Source of the DNA: Ischnura elegans
Taxonomy: Eukaryota > Arthropoda > Insecta > Odonata > Coenagrionidae
Direction: 5' to 3'
DNA: 64,000 bases
Assembly: GCF_921293095.1 (NCBI RefSeq)
Contig: NC_060254.1
Coordinates: 106,850,917-106,914,916, forward strand
In this document: one piece after another, positions 27,001-36,369 of the stretch
Layout: the number at the start of each line of letters is the position of its first letter
How positions within the stretch are numbered: the stretch's first letter is position 1
Program-made: the position numbers and the translations under genes
Notes under the pieces: model-generated
The model's database searches: none
The model's input: only the letters and a program-made list of their open reading frames with translations
Told to the model about the DNA's origin: nothing

Positions 27001-27237
27001 AAAAACGCCCGATTAGCTTTGACCACTTGTGATATTTCGCATGGAAGTATTATATTTAACCTTCATTTCTTTATTCCGCAGGTTAATGACACTTTGGGAG
27101 TGAGAATGACTTCTGGAACCATCAGATTCTTTTTCAATCAAGATTTGATTGGTTTGGTCGACACAGAATTTTACGGAGAAGTGTACGGCGTGGTGGATTT
27201 AGAATACAATGTTGATAAGATCGCAATAACATCTTAA
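6751..27237 (+). CDS. Secreted Neuralized-homology-repeat (NHR) protein, six exons
   Basis: Coding exons are 6751-6883, 9565-9670, 10548-10643, 20985-21173, 23678-23771 and 27082-27237. They give 257 residues plus stop, with GT-AG borders and intron phases 1, 2, 2, 2, 0 that all agree. Residues 1-19 are a hydrophobic signal peptide with a likely cut after G-I-A-G-A. Residues 20-87 are a polar linker. Residues 89-255 form one NHR: L-H-F and L-L-I-L-T-D-D (89-104), F-I-N-A-L-A-F-T-S-R-P-L (118-129), G-W-F-L-Y-G-V (178-184), T-L-G-V...I-R-F-F-F-N-Q (210-226) and V-Y-G-V-V-D-L (240-246). The only two cysteines are C189 and C193, which could bond if it is secreted. NHRs are best known from cytosolic Neuralized-type proteins carrying RING or SOCS modules. 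Neither is present here. Function and partners are unknown. Introns 1, 3, 4 and 5 carry transposons. The start is favoured by the TATA box and signal peptide. Confidence 0.85.
7727..9293. mobile_element. hAT-like element in NHR intron 1
   Basis: The ends are imperfect inverted repeats: CAGGAATGTGCGAG at the left, and TAGGGATGCGAGAG read inward from the right. Both are followed by runs of CGAGT/GAGTC. They are flanked by an 8-bp duplication, gaatgtgc at 7719-7726 and gaatatgc at 9294-9301, with one mismatch. The 8-bp duplication suits the hAT superfamily. No transposase frame was recognised in the 1,567 bases, so it is a non-autonomous or decayed copy. It contains CG-rich patches at about 8550-8620 and 9040-9120. 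Confidence 0.65.
10365..10480 (+). repeat. Possible tRNA-derived SINE fragment
   Basis: An A-box-like TGGCCAGCCTAGGAGG at 10365-10380 is followed about 40 bases later by a B-box-like GGTTCCAATC at 10420-10429. This is the order and rough spacing of a tRNA-derived Pol III promoter. There is no clear tRNA fold and the body ends indistinctly. It lies in intron 2, shortly before exon 3. Confidence 0.35.
10955..13802 (+). mobile_element. 5'-truncated LINE (CR1/Jockey-like reverse transcriptase) split by a MITE
   Basis: The translation gives a pre-RT linker (K-P-W-I-T-G-N-L-L-R), then K-S-P-G-H-D-G-I-D, N-Y-R-P-I-S-L-L, N-Q-F-G-F-R-H-G, L-D-I-T-K-A-F-D, G-V-P-Q-G-S-V-L-G-P and the catalytic F-A-D-D. 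After the interruption comes M-K-Y-L-G-V-I-L-D-S-N-L-R-W. These are non-LTR RT motifs in the usual order. Frame breaks: stop codons near 11396 and 11622, another near 11828, and further decay after about 13020. The endonuclease region is absent. The 3' end is a short (ATT)n tail near 13785-13800. A 661-bp MITE at 12317-12977 splits the frame after residues F-N. The clade assignment is tentative. It lies in NHR intron 3. Confidence 0.85.
12317..12977 (+). mobile_element. GGGTGGTTTCC MITE, copy 1 (inside LINE)
   Basis: It begins GGGTGGTTTCCT and ends AGGAAACCACCC, flanked by TA at 12315-12316 and 12978-12979. Removing it and one TA restores the LINE frame across the site. It is 661 bases with no coding capacity. 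The TA duplication suggests the Tc1/mariner superfamily, but no parent transposase is in the window. TGACGTCACGTG lies at 12788-12799. Confidence 0.9.
14306..14534. repeat. Nested palindrome repeat
   Basis: Arms at 14306-14340 and 14470-14504 are near-perfect inverted copies (about 35 bp, core GAATCAAATCCGCTCAT). A third partial arm in direct orientation lies at 14512-14534. Inside is a second perfect inverted pair of 14 bases, 14385-14398 and 14410-14423 (ACGCTCACCTCCAA). The structure suggests a foldback element or a MITE built from TIRs. The family is unknown. Confidence 0.6.
14843..15502 (-). mobile_element. GGGTGGTTTCC MITE, copy 2
   Basis: It is inverted relative to copy 1, 660 bases, with TA at 14841-14842 and 15503-15504. 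The ends are slightly eroded (GGGTTGTTTCC and GGAAACCACTC). CACGTGACGTCA lies at 15021-15032. Confidence 0.88.
16372..17032 (-). mobile_element. GGGTGGTTTCC MITE, copy 3
   Basis: It is in the same orientation as copy 2, 870 bases further on, and 661 bases long. TA flanks lie at 16370-16371 and 17033-17034. CACGTGACGTCA lies at 16550-16561. The DNA between copies 2 and 3 holds nothing recognisable. Confidence 0.9.
17636..18739. mobile_element. Short TIR/foldback element interrupted by a hAT MITE
   Basis: The left end (AAGGCCGGTATCCAC, then after the insertion AGTGCGAGGC) and the right end (AAGGTCGGTATCCACAGTGC read inward) are long imperfect inverted repeats. An extra internal copy of GTGGATACCG lies near 18560. 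Without the inserted element it is about 260 bases and CG-rich. The right end abuts TTAA (TGAA on the left), a possible but unproven target site. Confidence 0.6.
17653..18490. mobile_element. hAT-like MITE nested in the TIR element
   Basis: It starts TAGTGATGGG-TCGATCAT and ends with the inverse of TAGTGATGGGCAAAGTCG. The flanking 8-bp duplications are gtatccac at 17645-17652 and gtgtccac at 18491-18498. The end sequence and 8-bp duplication are typical of hAT. It is 838 bases with no transposase, and holds a (GAA)n tract at about 17998-18031. Confidence 0.8.
18740..19235. mobile_element. TIR element with CCCGTATGACAC ends
   Basis: GCCCGTATGACACTATCCAA at the left and GCACGTATGACACTTTTCAA read inward from the right form inverted repeats that continue through ATTGGCCAAT-like sequence. 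The length is 496 bases and no transposase was seen. Several internal CGTATGACAC and ATTGGCC copies occur. It abuts the elements on both sides. The target duplication is unclear. Confidence 0.65.
19241..19389. repeat. Imperfect foldback 1
   Basis: Arms of about 65 bases pair almost fully. The right half contains CTGATGATACGCC...ATCGAAACCGGTCGC. It is one of four short foldbacks in the window with a CTGA...GAAAC core. Confidence 0.75.
20500..20628 (+). repeat. Dispersed repeat fragment (diverged)
   Basis: A shorter, diverged relative of the sequence at 2694-2876: TATCCGGGGCTGAG, then AAAATTGGTGGAGCCGTTC, GAGTTAT and a CTTTCTTTTATTTATATAG end, in the same order. It lies in NHR intron 3. Confidence 0.4.
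21762..23467. mobile_element. GGGGAGACC-ended element with piggyBac-like remnant, NHR intron 4
   Basis: The ends GGGGAGACCGGGGAACGTTGG and, read inward from the right, GGGGAGACCGGGGCACTTGG are inverted repeats flanked by TA. Copies of GGGGCACGTTGGCCC-like sequence recur inside near 21970, 22005, 23070 and 23095. The element is about 1.7 kb. A frame at 22882-23199 encodes M-H-C-N-L-F-E-I-I-L-S-H-L-H-L-N and D-R-L-F-K-I-R-P-F-L, which resemble the DDE_Tnp_1_7 (piggyBac) transposase. The frame is only a piece and runs on into the terminal repeats. Whether the remnant belongs to the element or was captured is unclear, since piggyBac uses TTAA targets and these are not TTAA. Confidence 0.7.
24702..24760 (+). 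repeat. Direct repeat, left copy
   Basis: 59 bases nearly identical to 25481-25537, in the same orientation and about 780 bases apart, in NHR intron 5. Both include AATAACACAGG and AAAAAACCTTTTTAC. The nature is unknown. Confidence 0.6.
25481..25537 (+). repeat. Direct repeat, right copy
   Basis: Partner of 24702-24760, differing by a 2-base gap and two substitutions. Confidence 0.6.
26097..26669 (+). mobile_element. GGGTGGTTTCC MITE, copy 4 (3' truncated)
   Basis: It has an intact left end after TA at 26095-26096. It matches the family through the segment ending near 26669, then breaks off without the right TIR. The CRE/E-box site is degenerate. It lies in NHR intron 5. Confidence 0.85.
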
Positions 27238-30200
27238 GAATGCATTGCACCAAACAACGCCGAACATTTCATTATATTGTAGACTTCAATTGTGTGTGAG
27301 GTGGAAAATAAACTGGCATGCTTGCACGGGTATTTCAAAGTGACTGGCTCGAAAAAGTCTTCATTTTAGTTGCCAGAAATATGTGAATAAAAGCATTTCT
27401 ACCCAAAAAATAATAAATCAGCACCTTTTTTCCATAAAAGAAACGCATAATCCTCAAAATAAAATATTTAAGTGTTGCATGATAGCGCTAGCTAGATAGA
27501 AGTTAACATTTCGCTTTCAATAATATCTACATATTACTAGACGACCTGGTGAACTTCAATTCACCTTCATATAATTCTATCAGCGGAAAGTTTTGAACAA
27601 ATCCTTGTTCTGATGAAGAAACGTTTGTGGTTCTTGGACAATATTTCGCTTCACTGTTCGATTGTGAGCACAACGCCAGCCAACTTACGCATCTGGATTG
27701 CCCATCTCACATTATTTTAGTTTTGTTTATTTTTTTCTTGTACGAATAAAAATTTGAATTTTATTAGGTACTTATAACGAAACTCACCTTTCACTTCTTA
27801 TTTTGTGTTACCATGGGGTACAGAAATACACTTAGTTAAGAAATAACATGCACCAAAATCACTTTGTACAAATTATATTGAAAATGTCGTAAAGAAGACT
27901 AATTGGGCCCAATTTACTATCTATTATTATACAAATATGTTGCGTAATTTCCCTTTCTGTTCCAATGTGCACAATAAAAAATTGTCTATACATACAACTG
28001 AACTCCCCCACGGAAATCTTTGGTAAAAGGCGAAAGTTTTATACGAACTGACTTGAGTTCTGCCGTATCTCTTCCTCCGCGATCTTTCTCTCTCGGAGGC
28101 GCCTCCTTTTTCTATGCGTCCTTTTCATCTTTCTGCCAATCTTTTTAGAATACGTCTCTCTTTAAGCTCTCTCAATACACAACTATGTTAGCTTTCCTCC
28201 CGATCTTTTTAGAACACGTTTATCTCCTAGTTCTCTCCATACACAACTATGTTAGCTTTTCTTTCCGCGTCCCTCACTACCATTATTGCCTCCTCACTAC
28301 GATTGTTAATTTTAATTTATTTATTTAAACAAACAACATGGCAGTTTGTTTACATACAATTATGGTATAATGCCTTGTAAGTAGGCATAAAATTGTCCTG
28401 CATAATATGCATTGCACCCAACGAAGTCATTTGAAAACAACTGTTATCGTTTTGAGTGTTTGCCGAGAAATGTTTAGAATCATTTACCATACCAGAAACT
28501 AATGAGCATCATGGATCAGGTGGTGGCATCAATTGTGGCAATTTTACTTTTCCACCAGCAAAACGTAATCCAGTACATTCACCGTTGTACTTTTACGCAT
28601 TATAATATTGAAAAATTACTTTCATTACCTCAATTTCTACTTATTTTCCGTCTTTAATAATGTACTTCCGGATTGATTAGTTGAACGCTACTCGTTCCAG
28701 GATCAAAGGAGCATTGCGTCTTCCGAATCGCTAATTTCATCGTGTTGTGCTAGCTCTTGTTGTGTTTGTTGTGCACGGACTCGTTGCATTCGAAGCCACT
28801 TCTTTTTCAGTCACCCTAGAACGCAATTCTGCAATAACAATACGACAATTGTCATTGCCCTAGTAGCACCAAAACTAGATTTAATACGTATCATACATCA
28901 CCACTATATACATATTATATCGGTATAAAATACATGCAAATGTCCTCTACCACGAAGATAATATCTAGATATTATAAGTATTATATCTGCTGCCATTATA
29001 TGGATTTTATATTGATGAAATACGTATAACTCGTCATAAATTTGTATATTATACATATCTTATACATTTCTGATGATCCCTGGTTACGCCGCAAGGATAT
29101 TATCTGTATATTTGAAAGATTCTGGTATGCATCAAGGACCATGGATCATCAGACATGTATAAAATAATATAATATATAGATTTGCAAAACTGCATAATGA
29201 TGTATTTCGATATCTTAAAAATATACAGATATAATCCTTTCGGTACTACATGGGTGTATGTCTCTCGCTGATCATCAGCACGGTAAGCACGTAAGTTTGC
29301 TCGCCGTACATTTCATTGAATTCGAATACCGAAGTTGGGTTGTATTCTCTTTGGCATGGTAAGTAACTAAATAAAAGAAAGTTCTGTTAAATAGTATTGC
29401 TATGTTAAAGTACATAAACAAATGACAGTCTTAACATAAACAATAAACGGTTAGTAACGAAATTAGCCAAAGGTAAGTGAAGAAAGTTTTCGCGCACTAA
29501 ATTTATGAATAAATAATGGACAAATGCATTTTTTAACGACTATAACAATGGATTTAATTTGTCAATTAACTTAGAGATGTCAAACTACATTAACAATACT
29601 GACGGTCGTCAAGGGGACAGTAAGAAAAAAAAACGCTCACATTTCAGTATTTTTATGATTATTTTTTTCAAAATTCACCATAAATCACGAGGAAAACGAA
29701 TACTGTTTTCAAGAATAAGAATATGTATTTATTTTTATTTCCAATGGTATATGTTTTAACGATATGTGACCGTTATCACTAATTAAAATGTGTATAAGAA
29801 AGAAGGCCTGCAAGCATCAATAACGAATTTTACATGTATTTCTCATGGAAATGAGTCAGGGCCCATACCAGAGCCTCATGGGCCCTGCGGAATAATAATT
29901 TCACCGTTTAAACTCTCTGAACTTTCATGAATAATTTAAAACCACAATTAGCCAAATTGGTCCAGTCGGTCTCTATTTCTAGCGAGACTAACGCTCAGCA
30001 ATTCATTTTTATTATACACAAGACTAGCTGTCCCGGCACACTTCGTGCCGCCTAATAATTACTAGGAACACTTTAGTAACACCATTTTTTCATCAAGAGC
30101 GGATGTAACCCAAAAAATCAAATATCATTAAAATCGGTGAAGGAGTTCTTGAGTTATTAATGGTGTAACTAACACGTTTTTGGACTTTCTTTTATATACA

Positions 30201-30543
30201 TATATGTGCATAATATAATAATATTATAATGGGGTAAGTATGTGCTTCCATTCTTGCTTCTGATTTCAGATCAACATTGCCATATTTTATGCCACCGTAG
30301 AGCAATTCATACAAATTAAAATTGCAGAGTATCACAGTGATATACACATTCTATCTTTCGAATTTTGTGGCTTCCACCTTCTCCTAAGTTCTTTTTGATA
30401 GGTACAGTGGCCTTGGCAACTAAAAGCGCCGAGATATTTACAGGCATTCAAACATACCCTTTGCCCTTATGAAAACCCATTCAAGGCCTCCCTCATCTCC
30501 GAGTTCCTCCGTCAATGCCAAACAACTGCTCATCTTCCAGAAT
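26893..30543. repeat. Right end of tandem-duplication copy 2
   Basis: This is the counterpart of 1-3205 and includes the last NHR exon (27082-27237). It has about 340 bases at 28405-28747 that copy 1 lacks, and a local duplication of about 60 bases around 28136-28260 containing GATCTTTTTAGAACACG and ACACAACTATGTTAGC. The match ends at 30543. Confidence 0.9.
27386..27391 (+). terminator. Polyadenylation signal of the NHR gene
   Basis: AATAAA lies about 150 bases after the stop at 27237 and is conserved in copy 1 at 486-491. Confidence 0.5.
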
Positions 30544-31750
30544 GTTCTCCGAGCCACCTAAGACGTCCGCATAACCAGCAATTCCAAATGGCAAACGATG
30601 ATATCAGCTCTGCGATTGCTCATCGCTACTACTCACTACCTGTATTGATCGTGCACTCATGAACTGGCCCGTAATAAAAGCTTATGACGACGAATTTCAA
30701 CTTAATTTCAACAAATAAGCGAATTTTTATGGAAAGTCATCATGTTTAAAATGACAAAATGCTTGCTCAGATTTTAAAATTGCAGTTCCATTTTTTCCAA
30801 TAGAAAGGAATAACCTTTTAGTGTCATTTGCCAATGGATGAAAATATATTAATTAAGTGATAGAATTTTCTCATTTTCTTCAATTTTTAAAATTCATGCC
30901 GAGTCTCTCGTCTTTATTTGTTTCACGGCAATTGTAGCGCACAATCTTCTATATTGTTTCTACTGTATAGATACCTTTTTCTCAACTTACACGCAACCAA
31001 ACTCTACAAATGAGGAACCAAAATGCACAGAATTTATCAGAGACCATGCGACGGCATATCTTACTTCCTAAATATTGCTATTGTTTCCTAAAATTGGTTT
31101 TTAAATAATAAAAAAAACAAAAAAAACGGCAAATATTTTTGACGTTAACGGCGCACAAACTGATACATTTGTTCATTTGCAACAATATCTCGCATTCTTT
31201 AAATAAATTTTATTAAAATGCAGCTGATTCCACATTCAAGTCTCCTGTTGATACTTAAGTATGAGTCATCATGTGCGTTTAACAGAGGATAGTGTAATCA
31301 CTTCCAATGTTGTGTTTAAAGAGGTCCTTTGACCTCAATTTTTACATGAACATAACAATAAATTTGTACATAAGGCCTTGCCTTTTCTTCTACATTTTAA
31401 ATTAGAAACGCTCCCATCCCTCTGTGGACCCGCATTGAAAAGAGCGGGGGAAGCCCGCTGGGAGCGGGCGCAGCACGCTCGTATTAATTTATTTTTGGAT
31501 TATTAGAGTTGAAGACGTTGCCTATTTCAGTTTCCCAATTCCTAAAAGAGTCAAACTTTTACATATTTCAAAACACTCTACAAATACTGATAATAGTTAT
31601 AACCTTGGTCACCTAATGGGTAAAGCGTAATACTAATATCAACAATAGATACGGGCAACCGATATGTCTGAATGAGTGCAAGAATGTGCAAAGCATTGGG
31701 TTCCATGGCAGATAAGATGTGGGTACCCGGAATGCATGAGAACCAGAGTG
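30544..31750. other. Gene-less stretch after the duplication
   Basis: Unduplicated sequence. Nothing coding was recognised. A GC-rich patch lies near 31440-31485. Confidence 0.4.
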
Positions 31751-31761
31751 ATATCCTCAGC

Positions 31762-32412
31762 GTTATTTATTTATTCATTCAAAAACAGCCCAAACTGCCT
31801 GTACATTGAATAAAAAACCTCAAATCTGCAGCTTTAACAAATATAAACTATAAAAAGAATATTAAGGAAAAAAGATTCAGAAGGTGACTTTTCTGAGCTG
31901 CCTCTTGAATGATTTGATGGGCATTGAAAATCCAGGGAAGTGTGAGTACTCGAAATGCTATTGAAAGAGGTAGGGAGTCTGTAATAAAGTGATCTCTGGG
32001 AGAGAGAAAGACGGAATTTCGATTGGTTTATTTGGTGATCATTACGACCGGCGCGGGTGGGAATGTGGGGTGAAAAGAAAGGCAGTATTTCTGAGGATCG
32101 GAACTTGCCGTTAAAGGCATTGTAAATGAAGGAAAGATCATGAAAATTCCTATGGGAGGATAGTGGGACAAATGATAGGGCAGGCATTAGATTAGAAATA
32201 AAAATAAAAGCAATAGAATCGAAGACGTAGCCAGAAAAAATGGGGTTTATGTACTGACGGGATATTTTTCTGGGGGACACAAAAATCGATGAGTCGACAA
32301 TAGGCAAAAATCTATAATGGGCAACATCTGATAATGCCCAAAAACCTGTTATGATTGAAGTGTACAGTCGGTGACAGTCGAAAAACGAAGAAATGCAGTT
32401 CAAATCTATCAA
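31762..32412 (-). mobile_element. LINE 3' fragment (Jockey/CR1-like C-terminus)
   Basis: The minus-strand frame 32412-31834 (192 codons) contains S-S-H-R-N-F-H-D-L-S-F-I-Y-N-A-F-N-G-K and H-I-P-T-R-A-G-R-N. This is the post-RT signature of many insect LINEs (HDL-F-YK-NGK ... PTR--R). A 3' tail of TTTGAATGAATAAATAAATA (minus strand) ends it near 31762. The RT core is absent: it is 5' truncated. Confidence 0.7.
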
Positions 32413-33180
32413 AAATGAACTGGAAAAGAGTAATCGAGTCAGGCGTTACTTTACAGGTTTTACTCACAATAACTCTGCACCTACTCTTTCACTTTTTTAT
32501 TCCACGATCTCATTCGATTTTAACGATATAACCAATTAATTTCGATACAATCAATCATTTTTATCATTCAATTATGACGTTGAATCATTGAAATCGATTG
32601 AGTACTCGAAAGAGAAATAAATTGAAGCCGCGCAAAGTCATTCATAAACATCGCCATTGCAAAAAATCAACAAAACAGTGGAAAAGGATTATTAGGGCAT
32701 TGGCGATGACCGTAGCAGACAAATTAAAAGGAGCAGCAATTGGAAATGTGAAGAGCAAGGGTGATAAATAATGGAGCAGAGGAATTGATAAAGTGTGGGA
32801 GAGGGAGAGAGAGAAAAGAGTCTCATCACCTCAACTTCAAGAAAAAGACGGAACAAAGCAATCGAACATATCAAGGGCGTTGATCGCCAGGTGAAGAAAA
32901 TATTCCTGCGACATGTGAATGACAAGAACGCGAAGGAATAACTTACGCAGATAAAATACATGCAATTGGGAATGAAAGAGGAAATACCTATTTGTGGCAA
33001 GATTACCATATTTGTTGGGATTGGGTCGGTCGATGTTTCTCTTAGCGACCACTTAAGCAAAACACTCCTACGGCACTCATAACTCATCATGTTAAAATAT
33101 GATGTACCTAAATCTTTCTCGGCGGATTATTTGCATGGGGTCTTCTCAGGATATCATCAGGTTTAATTCGCTTTGCATGT

Positions 33181-33267
33181 CACCAACGTTTCGACGGACG
33201 ACTCGTCTATTGAATTTAATTCACCCTGATTATGACGATGGACGAGTCGTCCGTAGAAACGTTGGTG
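33181..33267. repeat. Imperfect foldback 2
   Basis: Arms at 33181-33207 and 33241-33267 are almost perfect inverted copies (CACCAACGTTTC, GGACGACTCGTC). The right half reads CTGATTATGACG...CGTAGAAACGTTGG and shares the CTGA...GAAAC core with the other foldbacks. Confidence 0.75.
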
Positions 33268-33330
33268 ATATATAGTACAACGATTCAAACCGTTATAAAT
33301 CTCGATAAGACTTCACGCAAGACATCTATT

Positions 33331-33949
33331 TCTCAACGATTGTCCTTCCCATAGTTTTGTATTGCTCTCCAATTTGGTCCATGTCAGCCCCGACTAACCT
33401 AAAATCCCTCGATTGCATCCCCCACTTCTTTGCCAAAATAGTTAGGCATAGAATCCCTCACTTACGCAATATGATCCTCTGATGCTGTATTGTATCTTCT
33501 CTTTCCTTGTCTAATCTGCAGAATCTCAGACTTAAAACGGCCTTCAACTTTCTACACAACATCTTGAACTCGACTTTTGACTGCCCTAAACTCATCTCTC
33601 TGTTGCATTGTAGAATACCGACTCGTTCCACCCGCTCGCTCTCCCTACTCCACCTTCCTAGTCCCTGAATCTCCCTGACCAAGCGCTCACCTTTATATCG
33701 CCTCTCCTCCCTTCTAAATTCGCTCCCTCCTTCCATGTATACTTTTTACCTGTCATGCAAAAAATTCACCGCACAAGCTCTGACCCATATGTCTGCCAAT
33801 TGCATGTTATACTTTCCCTACTGGTTAATTCTTTGTTTGTTTTTATATTGTTATTGTATTGTGTCTAATTCATGTAATTGTTAAAAATTTCACTGTAAAT
33901 TGGCATTACTGCTGTATATAAAATTTACTTAAATAAATAAGTAAAAAAA
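33331..33949 (+). mobile_element. LINE 3' fragment (Jockey/CR1-like C-terminus)
   Basis: The plus-strand translation gives L-P-I-V-L-Y-C-S-P-I-W-S, then N-F-L-H-N-I-L-N-S-T-F-D-C-P-K-L-I-S-L-L and I-P-T-R-S-T-R-S. This is the same post-RT region as at 31762-32412, in opposite orientation. Stops interrupt it. It ends in AATAAATAAGTAAAAAAA. Confidence 0.7.
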
Positions 33950-34358
33950 CCCGGATAATCTGTCAATGGGAAATGCATCATTTGAACAAACTAGCATAAG
34001 AGTCATTTACAGTACAAGTGATGAAAGTATCTCACATCACCGAAGTCCACGAATCGACAGCATCTCTTTGTGCACGCAATGGAGCCGAGGGGAAGTAGCA
34101 GTGGGGAGTTGAGTTCTGCGAGACGAAGGGAAAGGAGAAAGCGACACTTGAGTGCACGGCGCTCTCCCCCCCCCCCCCCTCTGGAGTGGGGAGGGGAGGG
34201 ACAGAGTGGAGGGGGGGAGGGAATTAGGAAATCGGGGTTTGATTTCCACACATTGGAAGAGCACGAGCAACACACGGAAGGAGCACTTTACGGAGAATTA
34301 AAATCGCATTATGAGGAGGGCAATTTTCATTGCCGAGACCTCCACCGAACGGACAATA

Positions 34359-35021
34359 GGGTGGTTTCCTTCATCAAAGATAACGAAATGCATTCATTGC
34401 GATTCCTTACCCACAATTAGTGTACTCATAATATACAAATTATTTGGTTTTAGAAATCCCAGTTTAGACGAATGGCAATGGTCAATTTTAACCTCATTTG
34501 AAAAAGGCCAGATTGGCGCCCATGCGATGCAACTCCACGTGACGTCACAGGGACCTGATTTCTATACGAGTGGATAGGAGTTTTACATCGTCTTAGATTA
34601 CCAATGCATGCGTGCGGCACAGAGCTCAGGGGAACATGCCTTAATAATCACCTATTAAAACTGGCTAAGGTCGGAAAGTTTCCTTCGTTTGATAAGGCAT
34701 TAATAATCCGTATTTAAGCCAAGCGCTACCAGCCAGCAGGGTACTCTGCTACCTGCTAGCATCCTGCATCGCGTCGTATCAGTGCCCAAAGCCTCGCCCC
34801 AAGGTCACCTCACTTGCGGCAGCGGGAACCAGAACGACGTCACACGGAATTTTCCCAGCATTCATACTTAGCCGTCGCGTTTTTGCGCGCATGAAAATTT
34901 TCACTTTTCGTTTGATCGCGAAAAATAGATATCTCCAATCAAAAATTTAAAAGCGTAAAAAGCGTGCTCCAGAAATAATAATCTTTCGATTTAGGCAATA
35001 AAAAATAATAGTAAACCACCA
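34359..35021 (-). mobile_element. GGGTGGTTTCC MITE, copy 5
   Basis: The left flank TA is at 34357-34358. The right end is eroded (GTAAACCACCA) and lacks a clean TA. It is 663 bases. CACGTGACGTCA lies at 34536-34547. Confidence 0.85.
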
Positions 35022-35064
35022 CATTCTAGGGATTGCGACCTGGGGGAATAGCAATCACCACCGA

Positions 35065-35590
35065 TACAAAGAAGAGAAAGAGGGCTTTCTCCAAAAAGAA
35101 GAATCTCCTCACAGCAGAGAACAAGTTTGGACGTTAGGAAACAATTCATCAGATGAGATGCTGCATATGGAGCAGGTCACGTTGTGGGAGCGATGCTTGG
35201 ACGTTGACAGCAGCAGAGAAATCAAGAGTGGAAACATTCGAAATGTGGTGCTACCGGGGAATAATAAAAATAAAATGGATCGAACGTGTAAGTAACGAGG
35301 AAGTGCTAAGGAAGGTGGGAGAAAAAAGAAGCCTCCTAAAAACTTAAGCAGAAGACGGGGCAACTTAGTTGGCCAATTCTAAGGCATGATGGCCTGATGA
35401 AGACAATCATTGAAGGACAAGTTGAAAGGACACAGAACAAGGGACGGCCCCGAATGAGTTACATAGGACAAAGGGTTATAAAGGATGTAAAAGAGAAGAA
35501 ATAGGTCGCTATGAAAAGGTTAGTGGATAGGAGAGAGAAATGTGGTGCTGCGTAAAACCAATCTTATGATTGTTGACTAAAAATTATGAT
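35065..35590 (+). mobile_element. LINE 3' fragment (RTE/BovB-like C-terminus)
   Basis: The translation contains A-W-T-L-T-A-A-E-K-S-R-V-E-T-F-E-M-W-C-Y-R, K-W-I-E-R-V-S-N-E-E-V-L-R-K-V-G-E-K-R-S-L-L-K-T, then (after stops) a Q-V-E-R-T-Q-N-K-G-R-P-R-M-S-Y-I-G-like region. These are C-terminal landmarks of a LINE family widespread in insects. Several stops and shifts are present and no RT core. Confidence 0.75.
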
Positions 35591-35763
35591 GACAAATAAT
35601 GCAAAGGTGAGACTTGTGATAGCCACGAATAAGAATATGTCAAAGTCAAAGAGGGATATTACGGAGCATTTCCAGTATTTAAACAAAAATATTTGTTGAT
35701 TCATGTGGTGTCATCTTGATACATACAAAGTAAGATCGTATAAAACTTTTTATAAGCCAAATA

Positions 35764-36367
35764 CAGAATATTCCGGTTAATTGGGACATATCGGAACTTG
35801 TGCACATTGCTCCAATTAAGCGACTGCCCCAATTAGGCGAACTCTCTTGTATATGGGCATAAAAAACTATTAAATTGTAGAAAGACGAATAAAGAATGTT
35901 TATAATGCAACATAAGTTTATTAAACTATTAATTTGATTAATAAATCAGCGAGTTTTAATTTATTATCATTTTTAAGAATTATAACAATTTAGTTAAAAA
36001 TATTTTTCACTCCCTCTGGCGACGCTGAATGAATGTCTTTTACTAAGTCCTATTAAAGAAAAGTCCTATCCTCTTGCGGATAGTACAACAACAAGAGCTT
36101 TCAAAATAGGGCAAGAATAGGAGCATTTGTGAAAAAATAAGAGTAAATCTCAGGAGGAAAAAAAATAGTATTCTGAAAACAAAAAAAATTAATTTAGCCG
36201 CGAATTTAGTCTATGTTGCCGACTCATGGCCCAATAAAGCGGCATGCTGTCCCAATTAAGCGGAGAATACTTTGGGATATTCCTCTATTGGGTTCTGTTC
36301 TTCAAAATCTACCCCAATTAAGCGGCTGCCCCAAGTAACCGGTGGACCCATTAAACGGAATCTACTG
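35764..36367. mobile_element. pogo/Tigger-like MITE
   Basis: The ends CAGAATATTCCGGTTAATTG and, read inward from the right, CAGTAGATTCCGTTTAATGG are inverted repeats with TA on both sides (35762-35763 and 36368-36369). Several CCCAATTAAGCGG copies lie inside each end. The CAGTA...TTAATTGGG pattern suits the Tigger/pogo branch of Tc1/mariner. It is 604 bases and non-coding. Confidence 0.7.
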
Positions 36368-36369
36368 TA

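Larger units (their letters stand above)
3206..30543. repeat. Tandem-duplication copy 2 (inferred unit about 27.3 kb)
   Basis: If the repeat at 1-3205 and 26893-30543 is a head-to-tail duplication, copy 2 runs from the junction at 3205/3206 to 30543, a unit of 27,338 bases. It contains the promoter, all six exons and the 3' flank of the NHR gene. The end points come from where the two copies stop matching. The left boundary is inferred, because the start of copy 1 is not in the window. Confidence 0.7.

Noticed and set aside
32692-33090. 132-codon minus-strand frame
   Set aside because: Leucine- and serine-rich with no motif. It may be part of an older LINE, but I could not support that.
34070-34420. 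116-codon frame with proline run
   Set aside because: Created by a C-run/G-run low-complexity patch and the start of MITE copy 5.
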